From NCBI RefSeq assembly GCF_000024345.1, contig NC_013729.1, forward strand, positions 1,178,001-1,242,000: DNA of 64,000 nucleotides. Reading direction: 5' to 3'. The translations under genes were made by a program, and so were the position numbers. Position 1 is the stretch's first letter, and every line of letters starts with the position of its first letter. The notes under the pieces are model-generated. The model was given only the letters and a program-made list of their open reading frames with translations, did not search any database and was not told where the DNA came from. Origin of the DNA: Kribbella flavida DSM 17836. GTDB taxonomy: Bacteria; Actinomycetota; Actinomycetes; Propionibacteriales; Kribbellaceae. Shown here piece after piece: positions 32,550 through 40,851 of this stretch.

Positions 32550-33149
32550 TCAACGGGAGCGGTCGTAGACGAGGGCGAGTTCGCCGAGTTTGCCGGTTTG
32601 CTGGTCGGTGAGGGTCCAGGTCGACGCGGGCAGGCCGTCGTCGAAGAGGCGTCCGCCGCCGCCGGTGATCTCGGGGAAGATCATCAGGTAGAGACGGTCG
32701 ACCAGGTCCGCGGCCAGCAGGGGCTTGATGATGCTGGGACTGCTGTTGACCAGGATGTCGCCGGTGCCGGTGGTCCTGAGCTCGGCGACGACGTCCGCGG
32801 CGGGGGCGTTGACCAGGCGGGTGCGCTCCCACGGGGCCTCGGTCAGCGTGGTGGAGAAGACGACCTTCTCGGTGGTGGTCAGCCAGTGCGCGTAGCCGCG
32901 GTCGCGGGGGTCGGCGTTCTCGTCGGCGGCGAGCGGCGCCCAGTAGCCCCAGAAGCCCTCGGCGTTGCCCCGGCTCAGGACGGCGGTCGTCGCGTTCTCC
33001 CACAGGCTGGTCATGTGGTCGCGGGCGAGATCGGTGGACACGTACGGCATGAAGGCGCCGAAGTCGTTCGCTCCGCCGGGGCCGTTGTAGTGGCCGTCGA
33101 GGCTGAGGGAGAGGTTGGCGGTCACCTTGCGGGCGGTCGAGTCGGTCAT
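32550..33149 (-). CDS. Dihydrofolate-reductase-fold protein (RibD C-terminal family), second copy
   Basis: 199 aa: KVTANLSLSLDGHYNGPGGA is the first strand and loop; VLSRGNAEGFWGYWAP and DILVNSSPSIIKPLLAADLV are later conserved regions; LYLMIFPEITGGGGRLFDDG is the C-terminal block. NADPH reductase of unknown substrate. CAGGAG about seven bases before the ATG at 33149. The ATGA overlap with the ArsR-SRPBCC fusion gene upstream makes a two-gene version of the operon found at 2606-4031. Confidence 0.86.
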   Translation of the reverse strand: MTDSTARKVTANLSLSLDGHYNGPGGANDFGAFMPYVSTDLARDHMTSLWENATTAVLSRGNAEGFWGYWAPLAADENADPRDRGYAHWLTTTEKVVFSTTLTEAPWERTRLVNAPAADVVAELRTTGTGDILVNSSPSIIKPLLAADLVDRLYLMIFPEITGGGGRLFDDGLPASTWTLTDQQTGKLGELALVYDRSR

Positions 33150-33982
33150 GGCGTGCTCCTGGTGTGGGTGGTGGTGGTGGCGATCGTCGTCGCCAGCCGG
33201 TCGAGGCTCTGGCCGAAGCCGATCTCGATGCCGGCGACGAAGTCTGCGGAGTCGACGGTGCTGTCGGTGATGCGGTAGAGCACGTCGACGTCCGTGCCGG
33301 CGTCGGTCGGCCGGAGGGTGAGGTCGACGTGGGCGGTGAACGCGACGCTGCCGTCGGGCAGCAGCGGGGAGAGCCGGTACGCGAAGCGCTCGCCGTCGGT
33401 CACGTCGTCGACGACTCCTTCGGCGCGGCCGGCGACGACGTCCGAGCCGTCGTCCTCGGCGTCGCGGTACTCCAGGACGAAGCGGCCACCCGGCCGCGCC
33501 TCCAGAACGAGCTCGGACACGCGGAGGTCGTCGGAGGTCCACCATCGGGCCAGCAGGTCGGCCTCGGTGAGGTGGCGCCAGACGACGTCGGGCCGCCCGG
33601 TCAACGATCGGTGGAACCTGAACACCCGGCCGTCGGCCCATCCAGGCTTCTCCGCCGCCAGCCGCTCGGCGTCGAGCGCCATTCCGTACCGGTCGTACGT
33701 CGCCCGCGGGCCGCCGGTCTGGTCCGCGGTGTCGGCGAGCTCAGTGAGCGCGGTCGCCAGGTCGCGCAGGGGACCGGGCCGCAGCGCGTAGATCCGGCGC
33801 TGGCCGGTGCGCTGGGAGGTGACGAGGCCGGCGCGCTCGAGCGTTTGCAGGTGCTTCGTGGTCTGCGGCTGCCGGGCCTGCGCGAGCTGGGCGAGCACGC
33901 CGACCGAGCGGGGTCGCTCGGCCAGCAGGCTCACCAGCCGCCAGCGCGCGGGATCAGCCAGTGCGGCAAGGAGGTCGTCCAT
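33146..33982 (-). CDS. ArsR regulator fused to SRPBCC (AHSA1-like) domain
   Basis: 278 aa. Residues 1-95 are an ArsR winged helix (LLAALADPARWRLVSLLAER, then LAQARQPQTTKHLQTLERAG). Residues about 120-265 are an SRPBCC domain (FRFHRSLTGRPDVVWRHLTE, ARPGGRFVLEYRDAED). In the operon at 2606-4031 these are two genes; here they are one protein, which supports a sensor role in which the cavity ligand directly controls DNA binding. ATG at 33982 is eight bases after the -10 GAATAC; no ribosome site, so leaderless. A palindrome covers the promoter. Confidence 0.88.
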   Translation of the reverse strand: MDDLLAALADPARWRLVSLLAERPRSVGVLAQLAQARQPQTTKHLQTLERAGLVTSQRTGQRRIYALRPGPLRDLATALTELADTADQTGGPRATYDRYGMALDAERLAAEKPGWADGRVFRFHRSLTGRPDVVWRHLTEADLLARWWTSDDLRVSELVLEARPGGRFVLEYRDAEDDGSDVVAGRAEGVVDDVTDGERFAYRLSPLLPDGSVAFTAHVDLTLRPTDAGTDVDVLYRITDSTVDSADFVAGIEIGFGQSLDRLATTIATTTTHTRSTP

Positions 33983-33990
33983 GCCGTTCA

Positions 33991-34019
33991 GTATTCATCA
34001 CAAAGAATATTCTTGTCAA
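33991..34019 (-). promoter_or_regulatory. Promoter with AT-rich palindrome of the ArsR-SRPBCC operon
   Basis: Minus strand: perfect -35 TTGACA (34014-34019), 17 bases, -10 GAATAC (33991-33996). AAGAATATTCTT (34003-34014) is a perfect 12-bp palindrome in the spacer. Related halves GTATTC and GAATAATTC flank it. The placement suggests repression by the ArsR-SRPBCC protein itself. The sequence differs from the GCTAAGT operator of the sister operon, so the two should not cross-regulate. Confidence 0.72.
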
Positions 34020-34037
34020 CGAATAATTCGGGCGGGA

Positions 34038-34742
34038 TCAGCCGCCGTCGCGGGACAGCGACGTACAGACGCAGGCCTTGTTGCCGTCCTGGTCCGCGAT
34101 CACCGTGAACGACGGCGCCTCGCTGTCGTCGACGACCACTCCGCCGGCGGCCACGGCGGCCGCGATCCGCTGCTCGGCGACCTCCGGCGGCACCCAGACG
34201 TCGAGGTGGAACCGCTGGCGCGGCGTCGCGTGCTCGTCGGTCCCCTGGAACCACAAGGTCGGCACCTGCCCCGAGACGTCGCGCACGTCGTCGCCGACGG
34301 TCCCGCGCCCGCGGGCATCGGTGCTGCCGGTCAGCAGGGCGGCCCACACCGGCGCGATCGTGGCCGCCTGGGCCGTGTCCAGCGCGAGTTCGATCGCGGT
34401 GATCGAGGCCGGATCGGCCTTGGCGTCCTGCGCGGCAGCGATCTCGGTGATGCGCCGCGCGAGGTCGACGTCCTTCTGGGTCACCCAGTGCACCAAGTGC
34501 TCGACACCGTTGTCGTCGCGGTACACGGCGTCGTCGCTGACCAGCTTGAGGTCGACGTGCCCGCCGCCGATCGTCGCCCGGGGCTGGTGACCCAGCGCCT
34601 CCCCGGCTTCACCCACCGCCGCAGCGAACCGTACGCCGGCGCCGAAGCTGCCGACGACGTACCGCGCGTGCAGTCCCTGTGCCAGCCTCCGCCAGTCGCT
34701 CAGTCCGGCCTCGGCGATCTGCTTGCCCGTCAACATGTCCAT
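34038..34742 (-). CDS. Pterin-dehydratase-like domain fused to VOC (glyoxalase-fold) domain
   Basis: 234 aa. Residues 1-105 follow the pattern of 4a-hydroxytetrahydrobiopterin dehydratase (LTGKQIAEAGLSDWRRLAQG, ALGHQP, then VHWVTQKDVDLARRI), but the normal HHP motif is GHQP, so one catalytic His is lost. Residues about 110-230 are a VOC domain (ALDTAQAATIAPVWAALLTG, FHLDVWVPPEVAEQRI, FTVIADQDGNKACV). Probably a binding or degenerate enzyme. The ATG at 34742 lies six bases after TACCGT; no ribosome site. It stands between the ArsR-SRPBCC promoter and a GAF-ANTAR gene on the same strand. Confidence 0.72.
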   Translation of the reverse strand: MDMLTGKQIAEAGLSDWRRLAQGLHARYVVGSFGAGVRFAAAVGEAGEALGHQPRATIGGGHVDLKLVSDDAVYRDDNGVEHLVHWVTQKDVDLARRITEIAAAQDAKADPASITAIELALDTAQAATIAPVWAALLTGSTDARGRGTVGDDVRDVSGQVPTLWFQGTDEHATPRQRFHLDVWVPPEVAEQRIAAAVAAGGVVVDDSEAPSFTVIADQDGNKACVCTSLSRDGG

Positions 34743-34792
34743 GCTCGGACGGTAGGACAGCTCCCGGACGTTCGGCTTCCGCGATCCGCGGA

Positions 34793-35497
34793 CTACTGCC
34801 GGTGGGTCGGCAGGGCTCGGGTGTCGACCAGGTGCTGGGCGACGTCCCGCAGCTTGGTGTTGGTGTCCTGGGAGTAGCGCTTCAGGATCGCGAAGGCGCG
34901 GTCGCCGTCGAGGTCGAACCGCTCCATCAGGATGCCCATCGCCTGGCCGACCAGCTTTCGCGCGTCGACCGCCTGGGCCATGCTCTGGTCGTGCCGCGCG
35001 GAGGCGACGGCGACCGAGGCGTGCCGGGCCAGGATATGCGCGATCGCCTCGTCGTCGACGGTGAACGCGTGCGGCCGGCGGTTGTAGAGCGACAGTACGC
35101 CGATCGCCTGGGAGCGAGCCGCCATCGGCACGTGCAGCACGCTGCAGATCCCGACCGCACTCGCCCGCGCGCGCCACTGCGGCCAGCGCTTCTCGGCGCT
35201 CACGTCCGGGATGTTGACGACGGTCCGGCCGGTCAGCGCGGCGAACAACGGGCCGGCGCCGTGCTCGATCTGCAGCTGGTAGAGCGAGTGCACCGCGGGG
35301 TCGGTCACCGCGGCGATCTCGGCCCGGCCGCCACGGACAGCGAGAGCGACCCCCGCATGCGTGCAGTTGGCGGCTTGCAGGGCGAACTGCACGACCGCTT
35401 CGACGGTCTCGTTCACCGTGGGCGCGTCGTAGAGCTCCATCGCCAGCCGGGCGAAGGTGTCCGCCGCATGGGCGGTGCCAGGGTGAAACGTCGTCAC
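34793..35497 (-). CDS. GAF-ANTAR RNA-binding regulator
   Basis: 234 aa. The GAF sensor occupies about residues 20-160 (CTHAGVALAVRGGRAEIAAV, SVLHVPMAARSQAIGVLSLY). The last 60 residues are an ANTAR three-helix bundle: KLVGQAMGILMERFDLDGDR, then AFAILKRYSQDTNTKLRDVA. ANTAR proteins bind paired RNA hairpins and prevent termination. The signal and the RNA target are unknown. GTG at 35497 has GGAG seven bases upstream. An ANTAR-only gene lies divergently at 35704. Confidence 0.87.
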   Translation of the reverse strand: MTTFHPGTAHAADTFARLAMELYDAPTVNETVEAVVQFALQAANCTHAGVALAVRGGRAEIAAVTDPAVHSLYQLQIEHGAGPLFAALTGRTVVNIPDVSAEKRWPQWRARASAVGICSVLHVPMAARSQAIGVLSLYNRRPHAFTVDDEAIAHILARHASVAVASARHDQSMAQAVDARKLVGQAMGILMERFDLDGDRAFAILKRYSQDTNTKLRDVAQHLVDTRALPTHRQ

Positions 35498-35703
35498 ACT
35501 TCGGCTCCAGATGGGCGCGCGTTACCAGCGCACCCACGCTGCCGGAGTGAACGATCTCAATCATGACACACCGTTGCTCGCCTGCCTCCGCCCCACGGCC
35601 GGGAATGTCGGCGGTTTCCGAGGGGTACTGGTGAGGGGCTGGCGGTACGGGTTGCACATCCAGCCCGGGATCGCGGCCAGCTCTCGTTGTGAGGTGCGGG
35701 ACC

Positions 35704-36000
35704 ATGGTGCAGACGGATTTCGCCGAGCCGAACGGCGCCCAGCCGGACGACGGCTTCTCGGCAGCGGTGGAGCAGGCCAAGGGCGTGCTGATGGAGTCGT
35801 TCGGAGTGAGTGCGCGGCAGGCGGGCGAGCTGGTCCACGGCTGGGCCCGGCAGTGTGACTGTCCACCGGACGAGGTGGCGGACATTTTCATCCATCAGGT
35901 CTGGCAGGGAGACCGCACCTGCTCCGACCGGGCCGTCGCCCGGCTCCTCGAAGACGCTTTGCGCAACCTGCCGGAGTCTGGCGCTCTCCCGGTGGAGTGA
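35704..36000 (+). CDS. ANTAR-domain protein without sensor domain
   Basis: 98 aa. FSAAVEQAKGVLMESFGVSA, then QAGELVHGWARQCDCPPDEV, matches the ANTAR helices; no GAF or receiver domain is present. It could act as a free RNA-binding antiterminator or a partner of the divergent GAF-ANTAR protein at 34793-35497. The ATG at 35704 has only a weak ribosome site (GGGA). The 206-base divergent space has no clear palindrome or promoter that I can name. Confidence 0.72.
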   Translation: MVQTDFAEPNGAQPDDGFSAAVEQAKGVLMESFGVSARQAGELVHGWARQCDCPPDEVADIFIHQVWQGDRTCSDRAVARLLEDALRNLPESGALPVE

Positions 36001-36037
36001 CCAGCCGGCGGTTGCGACGAGCACCGAAAAGCCGGCG

Positions 36038-37150
36038 TCAGCGCAGCGTGCCGAAGAACTGGATCAGGTCGTCGGTCAGCAGGTCCGGCTCCTCGTGGGC
36101 CGCGAAGTGGCCGCCGCGCGGCATCGTCGTGTAGCGCTGGAGGTTGTAGGTGCGCTCCGCCCAGCTCCGCGGCGGCCGGCCGAGGTCCGCGGGGAAGACC
36201 GCCAGCGCCGTCGGCACCGAGACCTGCCGCAGCCGGTTGGTCATGGCCCGGTGGTACTCGTAGTACGGGCGGAACGAGGTCGAGATCGTGTTGCTGAACC
36301 AGTACAGCGACGCCTGGGTCAGGACGAAGTCGTCGTCGAACGTCGGCGGCCGATCGGCGGTGTCGGTCCAGGCGCGGTACTTCTCGAGGATCCAGGCCAG
36401 CAGCCCGGCCGGTGAGTCGGAGAGCCCGAAACCGAGGGTCGTCGGGCGGGTCATCTGCTGGTGCTGGTAGCCCCCCTCGTCCGTGGTCCAGGCGGCGCGC
36501 GCGTCGAGGTAGGCCTGTTCTTCCGGCGTGATGCTGTCCGGCTCGACCTCCGGCGGATCCGCGACAGCGAGCAGGTGGATGCCGACCAGTGCTTCGGGAT
36601 GTGCCTCGGCCAACCGGGACGTGACGCCCGCCCCGAGGTCCCCGCCGTGCGCGGCATAGCGCTCGAACCCCAGCTTGTCGCGCATCAACTGGTGCCACAG
36701 CTCGTGCGTCGGCCGGGCGGGCGGCAGCGTCGTCTGCTGGGGTGAGAACGCGAAGCCGGGCAGCGCCGGAACGATCACCGTGAACGCGTCCGCCGCCTGC
36801 CCGCCGTACTGCGAGGGCGCGGCGAGGCGACGGGCCAGCTCGACCAGTTCCAGGAACGTGCTCGGCCAGCCGTGGGTCAGCACGATCGGCAACCCGCCGG
36901 GACGCTCGCCATCGAACCGCAGGTAGTGGACGGAGCCGCCGTCGACTGCGGCGACGTCCGACGGCAGAGCGTTGATCGCCGCCTCCTGCGCACGCCAGTC
37001 GTAGCCTGACGACCAGTAGTCGACGAGTCGCCGTAGCTCCCCGGCGTCCGTGCCGGCCGACCACCCGGCGTCCGGCCAGTCGGGCGCCCAGCGGGTGGCG
37101 CGCAGTCTGCGTCGCAGGTCGTCCAGGTCGGCCTCGGTGACGGCCACCAT
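36038..37150 (-). CDS. Epoxide hydrolase (EHN type, alpha/beta hydrolase)
   Basis: 370 aa. The N-terminal EHN cap reads DDLRRRLRATRWAPDWPDAG, then LRRLVDYWSSGYDWRAQEAA. The oxyanion motif is ADAFTVIVPALPGFAFSP; the nucleophile Asp lies in AAHGGDLGAGVTSRLA; the His is in TMPRGGHFAAHEEP. It opens epoxides to diols. The start is uncertain: ATG 37150 has no ribosome site and drops the IRPNP strand found in relatives; only GTC codons precede it, and an ATG at 37276 gives a 42-residue extension of unlikely composition. Confidence 0.83.
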   Translation of the reverse strand: MVAVTEADLDDLRRRLRATRWAPDWPDAGWSAGTDAGELRRLVDYWSSGYDWRAQEAAINALPSDVAAVDGGSVHYLRFDGERPGGLPIVLTHGWPSTFLELVELARRLAAPSQYGGQAADAFTVIVPALPGFAFSPQQTTLPPARPTHELWHQLMRDKLGFERYAAHGGDLGAGVTSRLAEAHPEALVGIHLLAVADPPEVEPDSITPEEQAYLDARAAWTTDEGGYQHQQMTRPTTLGFGLSDSPAGLLAWILEKYRAWTDTADRPPTFDDDFVLTQASLYWFSNTISTSFRPYYEYHRAMTNRLRQVSVPTALAVFPADLGRPPRSWAERTYNLQRYTTMPRGGHFAAHEEPDLLTDDLIQFFGTLR

Positions 37151-37279
37151 CGGGTTCGGTCTGATGACGACCCCTCTCGGTCCGGGCAGTTCCGGCCAGC
37201 GTAGTCCTCCGAGTGCGTTCGAGCTGCCGTCGCGGTCAGGTGGCCGAACAGCGGCGAGCCGGTTTCGGCAGTGCATCGG

Positions 37280-37756
37280 TCAGGACGTCGGCGTGGTCGG
37301 TGATGGCTGAAGACCCTCGGCGGTGGCCTTCAGCCGGTCGAGCCAGGCCTCGAGTGATGCGGTCAGCGCCTTGCGCATGCCGTCGATGTCGGTGAGGACC
37401 GGCTCGCCGGCCCAGGAGTCCTCGGTGCGCACCGTGGTGATGCCGCCGGCCTGCTCGAAGGTCCACTGGTGGATTCCGGTGATGCCGTGCGCCGGCCCAC
37501 CCCAGAGGATGCGCTGCGGTGGTTCGACGGCGTACACCGTCGAGACGATGTCCAGGTGATGAGTGGTCCAGCGGAAGCTGACCCCCGGCGCGAGCGGCGC
37601 GTCGGTGACGGCGGTGGCGATATCGGTCTGCCAGTCGGCCCAGCGGTTCACGTCGGTGTGCAGTTGCCAGACACGTTCCAGCGGCGCCGCGATCTCGATG
37701 CTGAGGCGTACGACGACCGGTGCGGTCAGGTCGATCTGAGTGGGAAAGGTTGTCAT
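37280..37756 (-). CDS. SRPBCC (polyketide cyclase/START-like) protein
   Basis: 158 aa. VVVRLSIEIAAPLERVWQLH, then TDVNRWADWQTDIATA, is the SRPBCC opening; the end QALTASLEAW-type helix (MRKALTASLEAWLDRLKATA) closes the cavity. These bind small hydrophobic ligands. No ArsR partner is adjacent, unlike the other SRPBCC genes in this window. ATG at 37756 has no clear ribosome site. It is divergent from an LLM oxidoreductase gene 136 bases away. Confidence 0.82.
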   Translation of the reverse strand: MTTFPTQIDLTAPVVVRLSIEIAAPLERVWQLHTDVNRWADWQTDIATAVTDAPLAPGVSFRWTTHHLDIVSTVYAVEPPQRILWGGPAHGITGIHQWTFEQAGGITTVRTEDSWAGEPVLTDIDGMRKALTASLEAWLDRLKATAEGLQPSPTTPTS

Positions 37757-37892
37757 GGTTTCAGTCTCGAGCGCCGGTGCGGTGTCTCGCGTCGGTGACG
37801 ATCGCCTACTTCGTACCTCCGGCCGCGATTCCTTTCCGGTCCGCGCGCGGTCTGTACGGCGAGTGGTCGTCACCAGCTGGAAGGAACCGGTC

Positions 37893-38840
37893 ATGCCCTT
37901 GGCGTTCAGCCTTTTTCTGCCGACGGGATTCGGGCAGGAGCTCGCGTCGTTCGACGATCCCGTCGAGGCGGCCGCGGTGGTCACCCGCCTGGCGGAGACC
38001 GCGGAGGAGGCCGGGTTCGCGGCGGTCTACCTGCCGGACCACCTGCAGACCGTCCCGCCGTCCCAGGCCTACGTCTTCGAGTCGTGGAGCCTGCTGACCA
38101 CGCTGGCTGCGCGCACCGAGCGCATCCGCCTCGGGCAGCTGGTCAGCGGCAACGCGTACCGCAATCCGGCGCTGCAGGCGAAGATGGCGTCGACGGTCGA
38201 CGTGCTGTCGAACGGCCGGCTGGACTTCGGCATCGGAGCGGGCTGGTACGAGCGCGACTACGAGGCTTTCGGCTACCCGTACGACGACGGGCCGGAGCGG
38301 CTTCGCCGGCTGCGGGAGGCGGTCCAGGTGATTCGCTCGCTCTGGACGCAGGACGTCACCACGTTCGCGGGCAAGTACTACCGGCTCGTCGACGCGGTGA
38401 ACCAGCCGCGCGGAGTCCAGCAGCCGCACATCCCGCTGATGATCGCCGGCGGGGGCGAGAAGGTGACGCTGAAGCTCGTCGCGCAGTACGCCGACGCCTG
38501 CAACCTGATGGCGTCCCCGGCCGAGGTGGAGCGCAAGCTCGGCATCCTGCGCGCGCACTGTGACGCAGTCGGGTCCGACTTCGACGGCATCCGCCGGACC
38601 GTGACGACGGCCTGCCTGATTGCCGGCACCGACGACGAGGCGCAGGGCGCGCTGGCGCCGGAAACCGGTCTGTTCTACCCGGGCGACTTCGCCTCGTACC
38701 TGCTCTACGGCACGGTCGACACCGTGCGCCGCCGGATCGCGGCGTACGAGGCGGTCGGCGTGCAAGAGTTGGTGATCGGGTTCCACGACAGCCTGAATCC
38801 CGACGCGATCCGTCGCTTCGCCAAGGAGTTCATCGGCTGA
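37893..38840 (+). CDS. F420-dependent LLM-class oxidoreductase (TIGR03560-like)
   Basis: 315 aa luciferase-like barrel: LAFSLFLPTGFGQELASFDD start, GFAAVYLPDHLQTVP, then RLDFGIGAGWYERDYEAFGY, the TIGR03560 subgroup. VTLKLVAQYADACNLMAS and GTVDTVRRRIAAYEAVGVQE are later conserved regions. It uses F420 on an unknown substrate. AAGGA lies about seven bases before the ATG at 37893. The stop overlaps the sigma-factor start (TGATG), so the pair is cotranscribed. Confidence 0.86.
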   Translation: MPLAFSLFLPTGFGQELASFDDPVEAAAVVTRLAETAEEAGFAAVYLPDHLQTVPPSQAYVFESWSLLTTLAARTERIRLGQLVSGNAYRNPALQAKMASTVDVLSNGRLDFGIGAGWYERDYEAFGYPYDDGPERLRRLREAVQVIRSLWTQDVTTFAGKYYRLVDAVNQPRGVQQPHIPLMIAGGGEKVTLKLVAQYADACNLMASPAEVERKLGILRAHCDAVGSDFDGIRRTVTTACLIAGTDDEAQGALAPETGLFYPGDFASYLLYGTVDTVRRRIAAYEAVGVQELVIGFHDSLNPDAIRRFAKEFIG

Positions 38841-39847
38841 TGGCGACGGTCGACGAACGGGAGGTACGGCGAACTGTGGCCGACGCGGCGCTGCTGGCGG
38901 ACCGGGCGGAGGGATACCGCCGCGAGCTGTTCGCGCACTGCTACCGGATGACGGGCTCGGTGCACGACGCCGAAGACCTCGTCCAGGAAACGTTCCTGCG
39001 GGCCTGGCGGGGATCTGCGGGCTTCGACGGCCGGTCGTCGCTGCGGACCTGGCTCTACCGGATCGCCACCAACGCCTGCCTGACCGCGCTCGACCAGCGG
39101 CGGCGGCGGTTCCTGCCGGCCGGAACAGGGGCTCCGAGCAACGATCCTGACGAGCCGCCGCGACCGGCGGAGTCCGTCGCCTGGGTCGAGCCGCTGCCCG
39201 ACGCTCTGCTGCGCGCGAACGAGACGCCGGAGTCGATCGTGGTCGAGCGGGATTCGGTCCGGCTGGCGCTGGTCGCCGCACTGCAGTACCTGCAGCCGCG
39301 GCAACGCGCCGTACTGCTGCTGCGGGAGGTCCTCGCGTGGCCGGCCGCCGAGGTCGCGGAGGTGATGGGGATCAGTGTCGCCGCGGTCAAGAGCCTGCTG
39401 CAGCGGGCCCGGGGCAGGATCGCCGAGCTGGAACCCGAGCCGGAGGACCGCCTGCAGCTCGACGACCCGCAGGCCCAGGAGCTGCTGCGGCGCTACATCA
39501 CCGCGTTCGAGACCGCCGACGTCGCGGAGCTCGGCCGCCTGCTGTGCGAGGACGCCTCGATCGAGGTGCCGCCCAGTACGACCTGGTTCCAGGGCATCCA
39601 GGTCTGCCTGCCGTACCTCGGCCGGCACGTTCTGGAGGACGTGGGGACGTGGCGCCTGGTCGGCACCGAGGTCAACGGGCAACCCGCGGCCGCGGCGTAC
39701 CACCGTGAGCCGGACGGTCGCTACACCGCCGCGGTCGTCGGCGTTTTCACGATGACCGCACGAGGCATCAGCCGCGTCGTCGTCTTCCCGGACGCCGGCC
39801 TCACCGCCGCGGCCGGTCTGCCCGCGGCGCTGGAGCCGAACGACTGA
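38840..39847 (+). CDS. ECF sigma factor with C-terminal SnoaL-like domain
   Basis: 335 aa. Region 2: ELFAHCYRMTGSVHDAEDLV, QETFLRAWRG, LRTWLYRIATNACL. Region 4: ALQYLQPRQRAVLLLREVLA, VMGISVAAVKSLLQRARGRI. Residues about 210-335 are a SnoaL-like extension (ELLRRYITAFETADVAELGR), which in such long ECF factors controls activity in place of an anti-sigma factor. It is the SigX5/TIGR02960 type. Cotranscribed with the LLM oxidoreductase; the regulon is not visible here. Confidence 0.9.
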   Translation: MATVDEREVRRTVADAALLADRAEGYRRELFAHCYRMTGSVHDAEDLVQETFLRAWRGSAGFDGRSSLRTWLYRIATNACLTALDQRRRRFLPAGTGAPSNDPDEPPRPAESVAWVEPLPDALLRANETPESIVVERDSVRLALVAALQYLQPRQRAVLLLREVLAWPAAEVAEVMGISVAAVKSLLQRARGRIAELEPEPEDRLQLDDPQAQELLRRYITAFETADVAELGRLLCEDASIEVPPSTTWFQGIQVCLPYLGRHVLEDVGTWRLVGTEVNGQPAAAAYHREPDGRYTAAVVGVFTMTARGISRVVVFPDAGLTAAAGLPAALEPND

Positions 39848-39857
39848 GCATCGCGCG

Positions 39858-40241
39858 TCAGCCGACGCCGATGGTGTGGCGTTCGGGGTGGATGAGCGCC
39901 ACGACGCGCTCTTCGTCGCGGGGGTAGGGCTGGCCGAGGTACTTCAGGGCGATGCGGTCGATGATCGGCCAGGCCCGGTCGCCTTCGAGCCACTCCACTA
40001 CCCGGCCGCGGACGACGAGGGGTTCGTGGGGGTTGTCGGCGGGTGCCACCGACAGCGCCACCCGGGGATCGCGGCGCAGGTTGCGGGCCTTGCGGGATTC
40101 CGGACCGGTCAGGAAGGCGATGTGGTCGCCCTCGGTCCCGACCCAGACCGGAACGGTGTGCGGGGAGCCGTCGGGCAGCACGGTGGCGAGGTGGGCGTAC
40201 ACGGTGCCGTCGAGGATGCGGCGCAGGTCGCTGTCGAGCAT
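39858..40241 (-). CDS. F420-dependent PPOX-class (PNPOx-fold) protein
   Basis: 127 aa split barrel. LRRILDGTVYAHLATVLPDG, then SPHTVPVWVGTEGDHIAFLT and ARNLRRDPRVALSVAP, is the TIGR03618/PPOX F420 family. Members are F420H2-dependent reductases or F420-binding proteins. GGAGG lies eight bases before the ATG at 40241. It faces an HxlR regulator across a 19-bp palindrome, so it is the likely HxlR target. Confidence 0.88.
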   Translation of the reverse strand: MLDSDLRRILDGTVYAHLATVLPDGSPHTVPVWVGTEGDHIAFLTGPESRKARNLRRDPRVALSVAPADNPHEPLVVRGRVVEWLEGDRAWPIIDRIALKYLGQPYPRDEERVVALIHPERHTIGVG

Positions 40242-40300
40242 CGGTCTGACCTCCGGTTCGGTCGAGTTTCTTGAAGAGACTCCATGACCGTAGCAGGCTC

Positions 40301-40332
40301 GGGTTCCCTGAGGGAACCCCCCTTGCTAGCCT
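40301..40332. promoter_or_regulatory. Palindrome and promoter between the PPOX and HxlR genes
   Basis: GGGTTCCCT (40301-40309), G, AGGGAACCC (40311-40319) is a perfect 9-bp-arm palindrome. On the plus strand TAGCCT (40327-40332) is a -10 six bases before the HxlR ATG at 40339, and TTCCCT (40304-40309) lies 17 bases upstream as -35, inside the palindrome. On the minus strand TACGGT near 40289 may serve the PPOX gene. Autoregulation by HxlR is inferred. Confidence 0.68.
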
Positions 40333-40338
40333 GGTCGC

Positions 40339-40797
40339 ATGCAGCGAACGGACTTCGGCAAGATGGCGTGCTCGGTCGCCCGCACGCTCGACGTGATCGG
40401 CGAGCCGTGGTCACCGCTGATCCTGCGGGACGTGTGGGTGGGCATCAACCGGTTCGACGAGATCCAGGCCGACCTCGGCATCTCCCGCAAGGTGCTGACG
40501 GAACGGCTGAACTGGCTCGTCGCGCAGGGCGTGCTCGACCGCAGGCCGTACGACAACCGGCCGCGCTACGAGTACGTGCTGACGGGCAAGGGGACGGAGC
40601 TTGTCGACCTGCTGATGGTGATGGTCCGGTGGGGGGACAAGTGGCTCGCCGGCGCGGCCGGTCCGCCGGTTCTGTACCGGCACCACGCCTGCGGCGAGGT
40701 CAGCCAGGTCGACCTGCGCTGCGCCCACTGCGGAGAGCCCATGCACGCCGGAGACATCGACCTGCTCCCGGGGCCCGGCGCCGCCGACGTCGCGTAG
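40339..40797 (+). CDS. HxlR-family regulator with Cys-rich tail
   Basis: 152 aa. CSVARTLDVIGEPWSPLILR, then INRFDEIQADLGISRKVLTE and RLNWLVAQGVLDRRPYDNRP, is the HxlR winged helix. The C-terminal tail HHACGEVSQVDLRCAHCGEP has three Cys and two His in a zinc-ribbon-like spacing, suggesting metal or redox control beyond the usual single Cys. Leaderless start at 40339. Divergent from the PPOX gene, with a palindrome between them. Confidence 0.88.
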   Translation: MQRTDFGKMACSVARTLDVIGEPWSPLILRDVWVGINRFDEIQADLGISRKVLTERLNWLVAQGVLDRRPYDNRPRYEYVLTGKGTELVDLLMVMVRWGDKWLAGAAGPPVLYRHHACGEVSQVDLRCAHCGEPMHAGDIDLLPGPGAADVA

Positions 40798-40851
40798 TAC
40801 TCCGGACGTCGGCCTTCGTTTCGGTCCGGCGGAACAGGGGACCGAGGGCGT

